NCBI RefSeq assembly: GCF_002159265.1
Contig: NZ_NFHG01000019.1
Coordinates: 1-64,000 of the forward strand
DNA: 64,000 nucleotides
DNA from: Flavonifractor sp. An82
GTDB lineage: Bacteria; Bacillota; Clostridia; Oscillospirales; Oscillospiraceae
Direction of reading: 5' to 3'
Part shown: one piece after another, positions 42,174-50,535 of the stretch
How positions within the stretch are numbered: position 1 is the stretch's first letter
Layout of the letters: each line of letters opens with the position of its first letter
The notes under the pieces: model-generated
Told to the model about the DNA's origin: nothing
The model's input: only the letters and a program-made list of their open reading frames with translations
Database searches by the model: none
Made by a program: the position numbers and the translations under genes

Positions 42174-42596
42174 TCAGGCCAGAGAGGCACCCAGGTTGCG
42201 GCATGCTGCCAGACCATCGTCATCCGGAGTTTCATTGCAGATCACGCTGTCACAGGCCAGATTAGCGCCGTCATCATTGCAGCGGGCTTCCCAACTGCGC
42301 ATCCACTCGCCATCACCCCATCCGTAGGAGCCGAACAGAGCGATGTTCTTTCCGCTCAGGCGGTTTTCACAGGCGGAAAACATGGGCTCGAATTCCATTT
42401 CCTCCAGCTGCTCAGCGCCCATAGAGGGACAGCCAAACGCAATGGCATCAAAGCTGCTTACCTGATCGGCCGAAAATTCAGAAGCGGGCAGAACAGAGAC
42501 CTCGGCGCCCTTCTCTTTGGCTCCCTCTGCCACGGCCATGGCCATGGCTTCGGTATTGCCGGTACCGCTCCAATAGACAACTGCAACCTTGCTCAT
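42174..42596 (-). CDS. Flavodoxin
   Basis: The 140-residue protein starts MSKVAVVYWSGTGNTEAMAM, the FMN phosphate-binding loop (SGTGNT), and has AFGCPSMGAEQLEEMEFEPM and ALFGSYGWGDGEWMRSWEAR, the 90s loop of short-chain flavodoxins. Flavodoxins replace ferredoxin when iron is scarce. It follows a DUF3793 gene and shares its operator-controlled promoter, which fits induction by iron limitation. The start at 42596 gives the standard N-terminus. Confidence 0.94.
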   Translation of the reverse strand: MSKVAVVYWSGTGNTEAMAMAVAEGAKEKGAEVSVLPASEFSADQVSSFDAIAFGCPSMGAEQLEEMEFEPMFSACENRLSGKNIALFGSYGWGDGEWMRSWEARCNDDGANLACDSVICNETPDDDGLAACRNLGASLA

Positions 42597-42633
42597 AAAA
42601 TAAAACAACCTTTCCTTTTTGAATGTAAATACA

Positions 42634-43185
42634 TCAACCAGCCACAGTGAGCCGTTCGATGGATTTCCCTTGTTGCCAATGTAGGGAATAGATCTTGCTA
42701 CACGCATCATACTGTTCAAATCTATGTTTAGCTGCGGTCTCGTCTCCATAGACTTTCCAGCAACCGACGCACTTGTGATTACAGGCTCTATTTTGGATAA
42801 AACCTAACACGTCTTCCGGCGGATAGCTTAAAAATAGGCCGATCTCATGAGGAAATTCCTCTTCTGCGCAAAGGCGACGTATCAAATGAACCACGCAGCA
42901 GTACGGATTCTCCGGCGTGTATCCGTACTTCAGCAGAAGAACTCTGGCACGTTGATCGGCCAAGTCGCACTCCAGTGCATGGGGACGATAAACATAAATC
43001 AAGGCACGTCCTCTGCGGACTCTGAGCGGCAAAACTCGGATTCCTTTCGGAACCAGCTTTTTATTCAATTGGGACAATTCTTTAGTCAGGTCTGTTCGGG
43101 AGGCACAGGGGCATGAGAACAGATTCCCTGTTTTGATTCCTGCCAGTGTAGGAGAACAATGGCGAACCAATAAATCCTCTGACAT
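42634..43185 (-). CDS. DUF3793-family protein
   Basis: The 183-residue protein has the family's ending: HEIGLFLSYPPEDVLGFIQN, CVGCWKVYGDETAAKHRFEQ, YDACSKIYSLHWQQGKSIER. The N-terminus carries LLVRHCSPTLAGIKTGNLFS, also typical. DUF3793 genes often accompany flavodoxin in anaerobes and are presumed to be part of the iron-limitation response; the biochemical role is unknown. Several Cys residues (CPCAS, CCVVH, CNHKCVGC) could bind metal. Two operators lie upstream. Confidence 0.9.
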   Translation of the reverse strand: MSEDLLVRHCSPTLAGIKTGNLFSCPCASRTDLTKELSQLNKKLVPKGIRVLPLRVRRGRALIYVYRPHALECDLADQRARVLLLKYGYTPENPYCCVVHLIRRLCAEEEFPHEIGLFLSYPPEDVLGFIQNRACNHKCVGCWKVYGDETAAKHRFEQYDACSKIYSLHWQQGKSIERLTVAG

Positions 43186-43243
43186 GGAAGCACCCCATTT
43201 CTCGACTGAGAATAATTGTTCTAAGTGGTATGTTCTGTACAGT

Positions 43244-43347
43244 GGTTAGCAAATGCTAACTGCTGAATAAAAAAATAATTTCACGCTCTTGGTTAGTTAT
43301 TGCTAACTGACTGGTGTGATTATAAATGACTGGGATGAATTTGTCAA
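43244..43347 (-). promoter_or_regulatory. Promoter and two operators for DUF3793-flavodoxin
   Basis: Minus-strand TTGACA (43347-43342), 17-base spacer, TATAAT (43324-43319): a consensus promoter. GGTTAGT-TATT-GCTAACT (43291-43308) begins 10 bases after the -10 box, and GGTTAGC-AAAT-GCTAACT (43244-43261) follows 29 bases on. Confidence 0.88.
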
Positions 43348-43485
43348 GATAATTTGTTCAGGCAAGGATGATGTAACTTCCGTGCCACAGCAATCCAGAG
43401 GGGAAATCACATTTTCTTGTATGAGAAATGTAGTAGGCGCATCGATTAGTGGTGCATTTCAGTAAGCAAAATGCAGAAAGAGAAA

Positions 43486-43514
43486 ATGCAGTCACGCTCT
43501 TTGCGTGACTGCAT
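43486..43514 (-). terminator. Terminator of the 53-residue membrane peptide gene
   Basis: ATGCAGTCACGC (43486-43497) and GCGTGACTGCAT (43503-43514) form a 12-bp stem followed on the minus strand by TTTTCTCTTTC. It begins 13 bases beyond the stop of the minus-strand gene at 43527. Confidence 0.88.
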
Positions 43515-43526
43515 CAGCATAAAAAA

Positions 43527-43688
43527 TCAAGTGTTTCGGTTGTCCAAACTATGGATGATACAGGCGATGCCGGAAATTAGTGCAAACAGGATCATCCCGC
43601 CAATGGCGTTGTTAAACAGCGCACCGAAAAACATACCCCCAATGCTGGCTGCCACCATAATGATGACGGAAACAACAGTCCTGAACAT
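43527..43688 (-). CDS. 53-residue two-helix membrane peptide
   Basis: MFRTVVSVIIMVAASIGGMF then GGMILFALISGIACIIHSLD, two short hydrophobic segments. GGAGGGTCTTAC precedes ATG 43688; the longer reading to 43763 lacks a ribosome site. No family is recognised. Its own terminator supports expression. Position inside the metal island is the only functional clue. Confidence 0.72.
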   Translation of the reverse strand: MFRTVVSVIIMVAASIGGMFFGALFNNAIGGMILFALISGIACIIHSLDNRNT

Positions 43689-43964
43689 GTAAGACCCTCC
43701 TTTTGCAATCAATACATACAACAGAATAAGTATAGGGCCAACAGGGAGAGAAGTAAAGAGCAACGTTATCTCAGGAATGAAGTGGAGGAAATCTGACCTG
43801 TTTCTGTAAGAATGATTTTTATAAAAGATCTGCTCTGCTCAATAGTTAGCAAAAATTCACTTTTGTGAAACAATATGAGTGCTTCCTGGGATGAATTTCT
43901 CAAGAGGAAAAGCATCAATCCGTGGTGAGCAGTCCATAACAATGACGAGATCCTGAAAAAAATA

Positions 43965-44138
43965 TTATGCTTTTTTGTTCTTCAAAAATGTGCGGATTGC
44001 ATGAATCAAGCAGAGCGCGGAAATAAGGAGCTGTACCACTGCAAACCCCATATTACCTTCTGCATAATTGATCCATGAGATAGTAACCCAAATAACGACC
44101 GCGGCCAGCCAGCAGATGGGACCAATGTATTTTTTCAT
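43965..44138 (-). CDS. 57-residue two-helix membrane peptide
   Basis: MKKYIGPICWLAAVVIWVTI, SWINYAEGN, then FAVVQLLISALCLIHAIRTF and a basic tail. AAGGAGCAGATT precedes the ATG at 44138. Two membrane segments are likely. Unknown family; not related by eye to the 53-residue peptide. Confidence 0.7.
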   Translation of the reverse strand: MKKYIGPICWLAAVVIWVTISWINYAEGNMGFAVVQLLISALCLIHAIRTFLKNKKA

Positions 44139-44217
44139 AATCTGCTCCTTTTAGTACATGAAAACTTGACTATGGGCAGCCCAAGAAAAGGCCTGTCGAC
44201 ACAAAAAGGAAGATGAC

Positions 44218-44631
44218 CTAACCTTCCGCAGAAGAACTCTCGTTGAGACATACAAATTCTCCTATTTCAACTCCTTCTTCCAATACAGTGAATGTTGAGC
44301 CATCGTCATTTAATTGTAATTTATACCCGTATACCGCGTTTTTGCCGTCATAACTATATTGATAACCCGAAATATAAACAAGAGGGTCGCTGGTAATAAA
44401 GCCGCCGGTAGTCAATAAGATCTCATATTGGGAAATACCCTCTTCTGAAAGCATGGATGTAAAGAGCTCGTTTGTGTATGCCTCGGCCTTAACGCTTGTA
44501 TCAAAAGCATCCTGTAAAGCGAAGGCTGTATCACCGCTTTGGTCCACAAAGGAAGCTGTGTTGCCGTCACATCCGGCAAGGATAGACAATAAGGCTGCGG
44601 TGAGAAAGAATAATATGATTTTTTTCGGCAT
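44218..44631 (-). CDS. Uncharacterised lipoprotein
   Basis: The 137-residue protein has a lipobox (LLSILAGCDG, Cys about residue 21) and a small mixed domain with SQYEILLTTGGFITSDPL, GYQYSYDGKNAVYGYKLQLN and an acidic end. The family is unknown. It is translated from the same message as the 48-residue peptide just upstream: that gene's GGAGTG serves as its ribosome site. Confidence 0.8.
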   Translation of the reverse strand: MPKKIILFFLTAALLSILAGCDGNTASFVDQSGDTAFALQDAFDTSVKAEAYTNELFTSMLSEEGISQYEILLTTGGFITSDPLVYISGYQYSYDGKNAVYGYKLQLNDDGSTFTVLEEGVEIGEFVCLNESSSAEG

Positions 44632-44637
44632 GATAAA

Positions 44638-44784
44638 TCACACTCCTTCATTTTCTTTTCTGGCGCAAATCTTGTGGTCCTCTCGGCAAGCGGCTCGCCG
44701 CGCAAGGTTTTTGATTTTCTGGCACCCAAATATAATTGCCGCACAAAACAGAAAAGCGGTCAACCCATAGCAAAAAGACTGCAT
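44638..44784 (-). CDS. 48-residue membrane peptide upstream of the lipoprotein
   Basis: MQSFCYGLTAFLFCAAIIFG followed by CQKIKNLARRAACREDHKIC and a charged end. GGAGGCATCGAT precedes ATG 44784, and its stop lies 6 bases before the lipoprotein start. One membrane helix with four cysteines. No family recognised. Confidence 0.65.
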   Translation of the reverse strand: MQSFCYGLTAFLFCAAIIFGCQKIKNLARRAACREDHKICARKENEGV

Positions 44785-44906
44785 ATCGATGCCTCCAAGC
44801 ATAGTCCACAATTCCTAAGTAACAGCAAAGAATTGCAGGATGTCTTCTGTGAGAAGCTGGGGTGTGAGCTCTATCACTCCCAAATTTCTCGCGGCTGACT
44901 GATGGA

Positions 44907-45530
44907 CTACAAACGGTCCAGCGGGGGTTTTTGGGCGATCAGGCAGCAGAGCGGTGTAAATTTGCTGCCAAAAAGCTGGTGGCACACGATGGTATATCCA
45001 TGCTCAGATAAGTATGCCATCAGTTCCCCTGCGTTCCAGGAGTGATAGACATGAAAGCCGGACAAACCCATGACCCAGAGCCGAAATCTGGCCCAACGGC
45101 CGTTTCCCCAGACAAATGTGGGAGTAAAAAGGAACCCGCCTGGCTTTAATACCCGCCAGGCTTCTGACAGAGCCTTTTCCGGCTGCGGCATAATATGGAG
45201 CGCATTGGAAATTACCACCGCATCAAAGCTCTCGGGTCCATAGGGCAGTTTTGTGGCATCCTGGACCGAGAAATGCAGACGCGATGTATGAAGCTGTTTT
45301 TTTGCCTGCTTCACCATTTCAGGGGAGAAATCGGTGGCTTCCCAAGTGCGAACATACGGTGATAAGGGCACTGATAACTGTCCTGTACCGCAGGCAAGTT
45401 CCAGAACATCCATATCACGCTTCAGGAAAGGACGGATCGTTTTGCGGATCTGCAGGTATGTCTTCTCTGAATGACGAATAAAAGCGGGATAATATTTAGA
45501 ACATCGGTCCCAGAATCGTTTGTTATCCAT
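44907..45530 (-). CDS. Class I SAM-dependent methyltransferase under the GGTTAGC operator
   Basis: The 207-residue protein has motif I VLELACGTGQLSVPL near residue 41, FDAVVISNALHIMPQPEKAL (motif IV) and VLKPGGFLFTPTFVWGNGRW, of the UbiE/ArsM-like Methyltransf_11 fold. No ArsM cysteine set is seen. It is a single-gene transcript with a promoter bearing the shared operator, so it should be co-induced with feoAB. The substrate may be a small metabolite related to metal stress, as for the methyltransferases at 54 and 55 kb, but nothing in the sequence names it. Confidence 0.88.
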   Translation of the reverse strand: MDNKRFWDRCSKYYPAFIRHSEKTYLQIRKTIRPFLKRDMDVLELACGTGQLSVPLSPYVRTWEATDFSPEMVKQAKKQLHTSRLHFSVQDATKLPYGPESFDAVVISNALHIMPQPEKALSEAWRVLKPGGFLFTPTFVWGNGRWARFRLWVMGLSGFHVYHSWNAGELMAYLSEHGYTIVCHQLFGSKFTPLCCLIAQKPPLDRL

Positions 45531-45549
45531 AGAATGTACGCTCCGTCTT

Positions 45550-45598
45550 GGTTAGATATAGCTAACCGTATATTACTACAGGATAACGGTAATTGCAA
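45550..45598 (-). promoter_or_regulatory. Promoter and operator of the 44.9-kb methyltransferase
   Basis: Minus-strand TTGCAA (45598-45593), 17-base spacer, TAATAT (45575-45570). GGTTAGA-TATA-GCTAACC (45550-45567) starts 2 bases after the -10 box. Confidence 0.8.
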
Positions 45599-45739
45599 GG
45601 TAATACATAAAGGAAATTTACATGAGTCCTCTGTCGTTCCTGGCAGTTAGGATGGGAGGGCAAAGGGATGGTATGAAGGGCCATCCGTTAATGGGGGATC
45701 GGCGGTGACATATTCTCCAATAGGGTCTAAAGAATAGGC

Positions 45740-45791
45740 TTGACATACCACCTGCATCATGCTATCTTAATTTGCAAATAATTCGCAAATT
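45740..45791 (+). promoter_or_regulatory. Promoter and Zur-type operator of the zinc island
   Basis: TTGACA (45740-45745), 17-base spacer, TATCTT (45763-45768). Directly after it, 45769-45791 holds an inverted repeat AATTTGC-N9-GCAAATT, suited to Fur/Zur-family binding and different from the GGTTAGC operator. It precedes the regulator gene, so autoregulation is likely. Confidence 0.8.
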
Positions 45792-45806
45792 TTGGGAGGC
45801 CTGGGG

Positions 45807-46202
45807 ATGAAGAAGTACGATACCCGTCAACGGGATTATCTAATCAGCTTTCTCAATGAGCATCCGGATCAGCTGCTGTCGGTACGGCAGATCGCTCAGG
45901 AACTGTGCGCCCAGCAGATCAGCCTCAGTGCCGTCTACCGGAATCTGTCTCAGCTGGAGGCGGAGGGGCTGATCCGTAAATCGGTAAAACCGGGAAGCAG
46001 AGAGGCCTATTACCAGTATGTGGGTGCGGAAGACTGCCACTCCCATCTGCACCTGTCCTGCACCCGCTGCGGAAAGACTTTCCACATGGATGCGGCGCAT
46101 ACTGCGCAATTAACCCGTGCCATGTCGGAGCTGGACGGGTTTGACCTAGATATTCTCAAGACAGTCCTGTACGGCATTTGTCAAAACTGCCACGGCACAT
46201 AA
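45807..46202 (+). CDS. zur: Fur-family regulator, probably Zur
   Basis: The 131-residue protein has a Fur winged helix (QLLSVRQIAQELCAQQISLS, AVYRNLSQLEAEGLIRKSVK) and two structural-zinc CxxC pairs (CTRCGKTFHMD and CQNCHGT). The metal-sensing HSHLHLSC region is present. Its place at the head of a ZnuACB-type operon argues for zinc sensing rather than iron or peroxide. ATG 45807 follows GGGAGG by 7 bases. Confidence 0.9.
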   Translation: MKKYDTRQRDYLISFLNEHPDQLLSVRQIAQELCAQQISLSAVYRNLSQLEAEGLIRKSVKPGSREAYYQYVGAEDCHSHLHLSCTRCGKTFHMDAAHTAQLTRAMSELDGFDLDILKTVLYGICQNCHGT

Positions 46203-46238
46203 CGTCGTACTCATAAACTTCAAAGGGGGGAGAAGAAC

Positions 46239-46535
46239 ATGGCGAAAAAAACACGTTTTGCCGCCACCTGCGGGGCAGCGCTGCTGGTGTTTGCCCTGTT
46301 CTTCTCCGTATTTTTTGTCGCTGCTGAGGCTGACCACGATTGTGGCGGCGAGCACTGTACCATCTGCCATCAGATCCAAAGCGTCCAAAAGCTTCTGGAG
46401 CAGCTCTCGGTAGTTCACGCCGCTTCTGTTGGAGCAGCGGTGCTGGGTGTCTATATGCTGCTTTGCGTCCTGTGGACGCAGAACATCTTTGTCGCATCTT
46501 CCCCGGTTTTGTGGAAGGTAAAACTACTGAATTAA
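46239..46535 (+). CDS. Small membrane protein of the zinc island
   Basis: The 98-residue protein has two membrane segments (GAALLVFALFFSVFFVAA and AAVLGVYMLLCVLW) with an exterior loop rich in His and Cys between them: EADHDCGGEHCTICHQ. The loop should face outside and could bind zinc. GGGGGAG precedes the ATG. It lies between zur and the zinc-binding lipoprotein, so a role in zinc capture or sensing is plausible; I do not recognise the family. Confidence 0.8.
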   Translation: MAKKTRFAATCGAALLVFALFFSVFFVAAEADHDCGGEHCTICHQIQSVQKLLEQLSVVHAASVGAAVLGVYMLLCVLWTQNIFVASSPVLWKVKLLN

Positions 46536-46662
46536 ACAGAATGAAAAAGGACAAGGGGACGGGTCTGCCTATTTAAGGCAGGCTCTCCTGGCGCATGCCC
46601 GGAACCCCTTGTATTTTTGCGCCCATTTTTCAGTTTCTGTATGAATTCGGAGGTTTTATCCC

Positions 46663-47739
46663 ATGAGAAAAGCGATTTCCATCCTTCTTTCCCTAGCGCT
46701 GACCGCCGGGATTCTGACCGGCTGCAGCACCGGATCCACCTCAGAAAGCGGCAGCGAAAAGCTGCGGATCGTCACCACTATTTTCCCGGAGTACGACTGG
46801 GTGCGGGAAATCTTGGGGGATCGAGCCGACCATGTGGAGCTGACGATGCTCCTGGACGATGGCGTGGATCTTCACAGCTTTCAGCCTACTGCTGATGATA
46901 TGGTCACCATCTCCAACTGCGACCTGTTTCTCTACACAGGAGGAGAGTCGGACTCCTGGGTAGAGGATGCCCTGGCCAACGCCACCAATCCCGATCTGGT
47001 GGCCATGAACCTGATGGAGGTGCTGGGGGACGGCGTAAAAGCAGAGGAAGTGGTTGAGGGAATGCAGGAGAGCGAGCATCATCACCACCATGAGGAGGAA
47101 GAGAATCCCGAGGATACCCATGAACACCACGAAGAACACGATCATGAGCATGACCATGAAGATCATGAAGATTGCGACGACCCCTCGGAATGCACCCACA
47201 GCCATGATGATGAACATATCTGGCTGTCTCTGAAGCATGCCGTACTGCTCTGCGGCGCCATTGCGGACACCCTGGGTACCATTGACCCTGAGCATCAGGA
47301 TGCCTATGCCGAAAATGCGGCCGCCTACATCGGGAAACTAACTGACCTGGATGGTCAGTATCAGGCTGCCGTGGACGCCGCTTCCACCCATACCCTACTT
47401 TTTGCCGACCGGTTCCCCTTCCGGTATCTGGCGGATGATTATGGACTTACCTACTATGCCGCCTTTTCTGGTTGCTCGGCGGAAACGGAGGCCAGCTTTG
47501 AAACGGTGGCCTTCCTGGCCGGTAAGGTGGATGAGCTGTCCTTGCCCTGTGTGCTGACCATTGAGGGGGCCACCCATCAGATCGCCCAGACGGTGGTGGG
47601 CAATACCAGCACCAAAAACCAGACGATCCTGGTGCTGGATTCCATGCAGTCGGTGACGGCCGCGGATGTGGAGAGGGGAGCCACTTATCTGGGCATTATG
47701 GAGCAGAACTTGGAGACCCTGAAAACCGCGCTGGGCTGA
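46663..47739 (+). CDS. znuA: ZnuA/AdcA-type zinc-binding lipoprotein with His-rich loop
   Basis: The 358-residue protein has a lipobox (LTAGILTGCSTGS), then cluster A-I features: FPEYDWVREILGDRADHVEL, DLHSFQPTADD. A long His/Asp/Glu loop (residues about 144-190: HHHHHEEE, EHHEEHDHEHDHEDHE, CTHSHDDEHIW) marks zinc-specific members. The C-terminal lobe (LFADRFPFRYLADDYGLTYY) is complete. It delivers zinc to the ATPase and permease encoded next. Confidence 0.96.
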   Translation: MRKAISILLSLALTAGILTGCSTGSTSESGSEKLRIVTTIFPEYDWVREILGDRADHVELTMLLDDGVDLHSFQPTADDMVTISNCDLFLYTGGESDSWVEDALANATNPDLVAMNLMEVLGDGVKAEEVVEGMQESEHHHHHEEEENPEDTHEHHEEHDHEHDHEDHEDCDDPSECTHSHDDEHIWLSLKHAVLLCGAIADTLGTIDPEHQDAYAENAAAYIGKLTDLDGQYQAAVDAASTHTLLFADRFPFRYLADDYGLTYYAAFSGCSAETEASFETVAFLAGKVDELSLPCVLTIEGATHQIAQTVVGNTSTKNQTILVLDSMQSVTAADVERGATYLGIMEQNLETLKTALG

Positions 47740-47754
47740 GAGGAGGGCCATCAC

Positions 47755-48477
47755 ATGATCCAGATGAACTGCCAGGGCCTGGCCCTGGGCTATGATTCTG
47801 CCCTGGTGCGGGATCTGAGCTTTACCGTGGGCACCGGGGACTACCTGTGCATCCTGGGGGAGAATGGCGCCGGAAAATCTACCCTGATGAAGACCATCCT
47901 GGGATTGCTGACGCCTCTGGAGGGCTCGGTGACTCTGAGCGGCGGAGTGCGTGCCAATGAGATCGGATACCTGCCCCAGCAGACCCAGGCCCAACGGGAT
48001 TTCCCCGCCACTGTCTGGGAGGTGGCTCTGTCCGGCTGTCAAAGCCGGTGCGGCCTGCGTCCCTTTTACACCAAGGCGGAAAAGGAACTGGCCCGGCAGT
48101 CCCTCCGGCGCATGGATATGGAACGATTCTCAAAGCGATGCTATCGGGAGCTGTCGGGAGGCCAGCAGCAACGGGTGCTGCTGGCCCGGGCTCTTTGCGC
48201 GGCCCGGAAGATGCTGCTGCTGGACGAGCCGGTAGCCGGACTGGATCCGGCGGCCAGCCGGGAGCTGTATCAGGTCATCGCCCAGCTGAATCAAAAGGAT
48301 GGCATGACCATCCTGATGATCTCCCACGATGTGGAGGCTGCCCTCCACTATGCCAGTCACATCCTCTATCTGGGGGAGCAGGCGTTTTTCGGAACCCGGG
48401 ATGCCTTTGTCCGATCCAATCCCGGACGTGGATTTCTCGAGCAGAGAGGAGGTGGCGACCGTGGAATTACTGATTGA
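47755..48477 (+). CDS. znuC: Zinc ABC transporter ATP-binding protein (ZnuC type)
   Basis: The 240-residue ATPase has Walker A LGENGAGKSTLMKT, Q-loop YLPQQTQAQRDFPATVWEVA, signature LSGGQQQRVLLARAL and Walker B MLLLDEPVAGLDP. FPATVWEV is typical of the manganese/zinc class. It starts 15 bases after znuA and overlaps the permease gene by 17 bases, giving one coupled operon. Confidence 0.95.
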   Translation: MIQMNCQGLALGYDSALVRDLSFTVGTGDYLCILGENGAGKSTLMKTILGLLTPLEGSVTLSGGVRANEIGYLPQQTQAQRDFPATVWEVALSGCQSRCGLRPFYTKAEKELARQSLRRMDMERFSKRCYRELSGGQQQRVLLARALCAARKMLLLDEPVAGLDPAASRELYQVIAQLNQKDGMTILMISHDVEAALHYASHILYLGEQAFFGTRDAFVRSNPGRGFLEQRGGGDRGITD

Positions 48478-49306
48478 GAAGCTGGTCCAATACTGGGCCT
48501 ATCCCTTCGTCCGCTATGCGCTTGTGGTGGGTGTGCTGGTGGCCCTGTGTGCTTCTCTGCTGGGGGTCACACTGGTGCTCAAACGGTTCTCCTTTATCGG
48601 GGACGGGTTGTCCCATGTGGCCTTCGGGGCCATGTCGGTGGCCTCTGTTTTGAACCTGATCAATGACATGCCGCTGGTTATGGGCATCACGGTGCTGTGT
48701 GCCATCCTTCTGCTGGGGGCGGGCCAGAATTCCAAAATCAAAGGCGACGCCGCCATGGCGATGCTTTCGGTGGGCGCGCTGGCCATAGGCTATTTGATGA
48801 TGAATGTATTTTCCACCTCCACCAATCTAACGGGGGATGTCTGCACCACCCTATTCGGTTCCACCTCCATTCTCACTCTTACCCAGACCGAGGTCTGGAT
48901 GTGTGCCGCACTATCGGTGGTAGTGGTGCTCCTATACCTCTTTTTCTACCACAAGATCTTTGCGGTCACCTTTGATGAGAGCTTTGCCTCGGCCACCGGA
49001 ACCAGGGCCAGAGTGTACAATCTGATTCTGGCGGTGGTGACGGCGGTGGTCATTGTGATGGCCATGAATCTGGTGGGATCTTTGCTGATCTCCGCCCTGG
49101 TGATCTTCCCGGCCATGTCCGCCATGAGATTGTTCAAAAGCTTCCGGGCCGTCACTTTCTGCGCCGCTGTCCTCTCCGTATTCTGTGCCGCTGCCGGGAT
49201 CCTTACCTCCATCCTGGCCGGCACACCGGTGGGGTCCACCATTGTTGCCGTGCAAATTGCACTGTTTGCCCTTTGCTCCCTTGTAGGATGGATAGGAAGG
49301 AGATGA
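48461..49306 (+). CDS. znuB: Zinc ABC transporter permease (ZnuB type)
   Basis: The 281-residue protein has about eight membrane segments and the family motifs LGVTLVLKRFSFIGDGLSHV, FDESFASATGTRARVYNLIL and LLISALVIFPAMSAMRLFKS. The GTG at 48461 is preferred: AGAGAGGAGG lies 8 bases upstream, and the reading matches the family N-terminus. The longer frame from 48329 lies inside the ATPase gene and is not needed. Confidence 0.95.
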   Translation: MELLIEKLVQYWAYPFVRYALVVGVLVALCASLLGVTLVLKRFSFIGDGLSHVAFGAMSVASVLNLINDMPLVMGITVLCAILLLGAGQNSKIKGDAAMAMLSVGALAIGYLMMNVFSTSTNLTGDVCTTLFGSTSILTLTQTEVWMCAALSVVVVLLYLFFYHKIFAVTFDESFASATGTRARVYNLILAVVTAVVIVMAMNLVGSLLISALVIFPAMSAMRLFKSFRAVTFCAAVLSVFCAAAGILTSILAGTPVGSTIVAVQIALFALCSLVGWIGRR

Positions 49307-49309
49307 CCG

Positions 49310-49966
49310 ATGAAACGAAAATCGATTTTGCTCCTGGCCGGGATGTTGCTCCTGACCTGCTCCGCATGTGGAAAAAAAGAAGGCTCTTGGCAAGCTGAGA
49401 GCCTGGCACCGCCCGTTGTTTCTCAACAGGCGGAAGCAGCTCCGGAGCATGTACCATCCGCCGAATCCGAAGTGTCCGGGAAAGAACCGCTGCCGGCAGA
49501 AGGCGGTGATGGGCAGGGAGACAGCCCGGTATTCCCGGCTGTCAGTCCCGCGCTGGAAGAAACGGAGAATCCGGCTGCGGATTTGCAGCCGGATTCTCAG
49601 GAAGCTCCCGCAGTGTCCGTGGATGTGGATTTAACCACCCTCAGCAGCACCATGGTCTACGCAGAAGTGTTCAACATGATGATGTCGCCGGATGACTATA
49701 TCGGAAGAACCATCCGCATGACGGGAATTTTCACGGTATATCAGGACCCTGAAACGAAACAGGTCTACTGCGGTGTGATTGTAGAGGACGCCACCGCCTG
49801 CTGCGCCCAGGGATTTGACCTTGTCATGCCGGAAGAACGTTCTTATCCTCAGGATTACCCAGCTCCGGAATCGGAGATAACCGTGGTGGGAACGCTTCAG
49901 GCGGACCGCACGCTGGAGGAACATGGGATCATCTTTCTAAGGTTGGAAGATGTGACCTTTGAGTAG
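49310..49966 (+). CDS. Lipoprotein at the end of the zinc operon
   Basis: The 218-residue protein has a lipobox (LLLTCSACGKK), a Pro/Ala/Glu-rich linker to about residue 95, and a C-terminal OB-fold-like domain (DDYIGRTIRMTGIFTVYQDP, YCGVIVEDATACCAQGFDLV, ESEITVVGTLQADRTLEEHG). Such domains occur in lipoproteins next to ZnuB in Firmicutes. A periplasm-facing, Cys-bearing domain (ATACCAQG) could bind zinc. It starts 4 bases after znuB. Confidence 0.85.
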   Translation: MKRKSILLLAGMLLLTCSACGKKEGSWQAESLAPPVVSQQAEAAPEHVPSAESEVSGKEPLPAEGGDGQGDSPVFPAVSPALEETENPAADLQPDSQEAPAVSVDVDLTTLSSTMVYAEVFNMMMSPDDYIGRTIRMTGIFTVYQDPETKQVYCGVIVEDATACCAQGFDLVMPEERSYPQDYPAPESEITVVGTLQADRTLEEHGIIFLRLEDVTFE

Positions 49967-49971
49967 GAGGG

Positions 49972-50535
49972 TCATATGCCATAGACTATAATACCAAGCC
50001 CGGCGGATAAGGCAATGAGCCCGATGGGGGAGAGCTTTTTCCGGAACAGGAAACCACTCCCTAACATAGCAAAGGCAAGGAGCAGCGTGATTAGGAAAGA
50101 GTGCATATCGAGTTCCAGATGCTCGCCGAAGGATACGCAATGGTTACATACCATGTAAATGCCGGTAGCGAGTATAATGCCGGCCATACATGGTTTTACG
50201 CCGCGCAGGACTGCCTGCATCCAAGGCTGCTGAAGTACGGTTTTCAGCAGCACCATGATCAGCAGGATCACAAAGAACGAGGGCAGCACCACCGCTAGTG
50301 TGGAGATCATGGCGCCAAGTAGCCCGGCCTGACTGCTGCCCACATAGGTAGCCAGATTGACCATGATCGGTCCGGGCGTACTTTCACTGACGGCGATCAT
50401 ATAGGTCAGCTTTTCTTCTGTCAACCAACCGTTGGCCAGAACCACATCCCGGATCAAAGGGATCGCACCATAGGCGCCTCCAAAGGCAAAACAGCCTACT
50501 TGCAAAAAGCCGATAAAAAGCTGCCAATAGATCAT
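49972..50535 (-). CDS. Chromate transporter half-protein (ChrA-like), second half
   Basis: The 187-residue protein starts YWQLFIGFLQVGCFAFGGAY, the CHR-domain motif, and has SESTPGPIMVNLATYVGSSQ and about six membrane segments. It pairs with the neighbouring half (50535-51116): two short CHR proteins forming a heteromer are common in Firmicutes. The genes overlap at TAATG. The substrate may not be chromate; these pairs are widespread without chromate exposure. Confidence 0.9.
   Translation of the reverse strand: MIYWQLFIGFLQVGCFAFGGAYGAIPLIRDVVLANGWLTEEKLTYMIAVSESTPGPIMVNLATYVGSSQAGLLGAMISTLAVVLPSFFVILLIMVLLKTVLQQPWMQAVLRGVKPCMAGIILATGIYMVCNHCVSFGEHLELDMHSFLITLLLAFAMLGSGFLFRKKLSPIGLIALSAGLGIIVYGI

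Noticed and set aside
43845-43862. GTTAGC-AAAA-ATTCAC near 43,845 as another operator.
   Set aside because: Only the left half matches; no gene start or promoter is correctly placed next to it.
44790-44906. Short + strand frame ending at 44898 (ELQDVFCEKLGCELYHSQ) as a gene fragment.
   Set aside because: It is too short to support, has no start or family match, and lies between two minus-strand genes; a chance frame is as likely.
45769-45791. The repeat before zur as another GGTTAGC site.
   Set aside because: It has TTTGC/GCAAA half-sites with nine bases between; it does not share the GGTTAG half-site.
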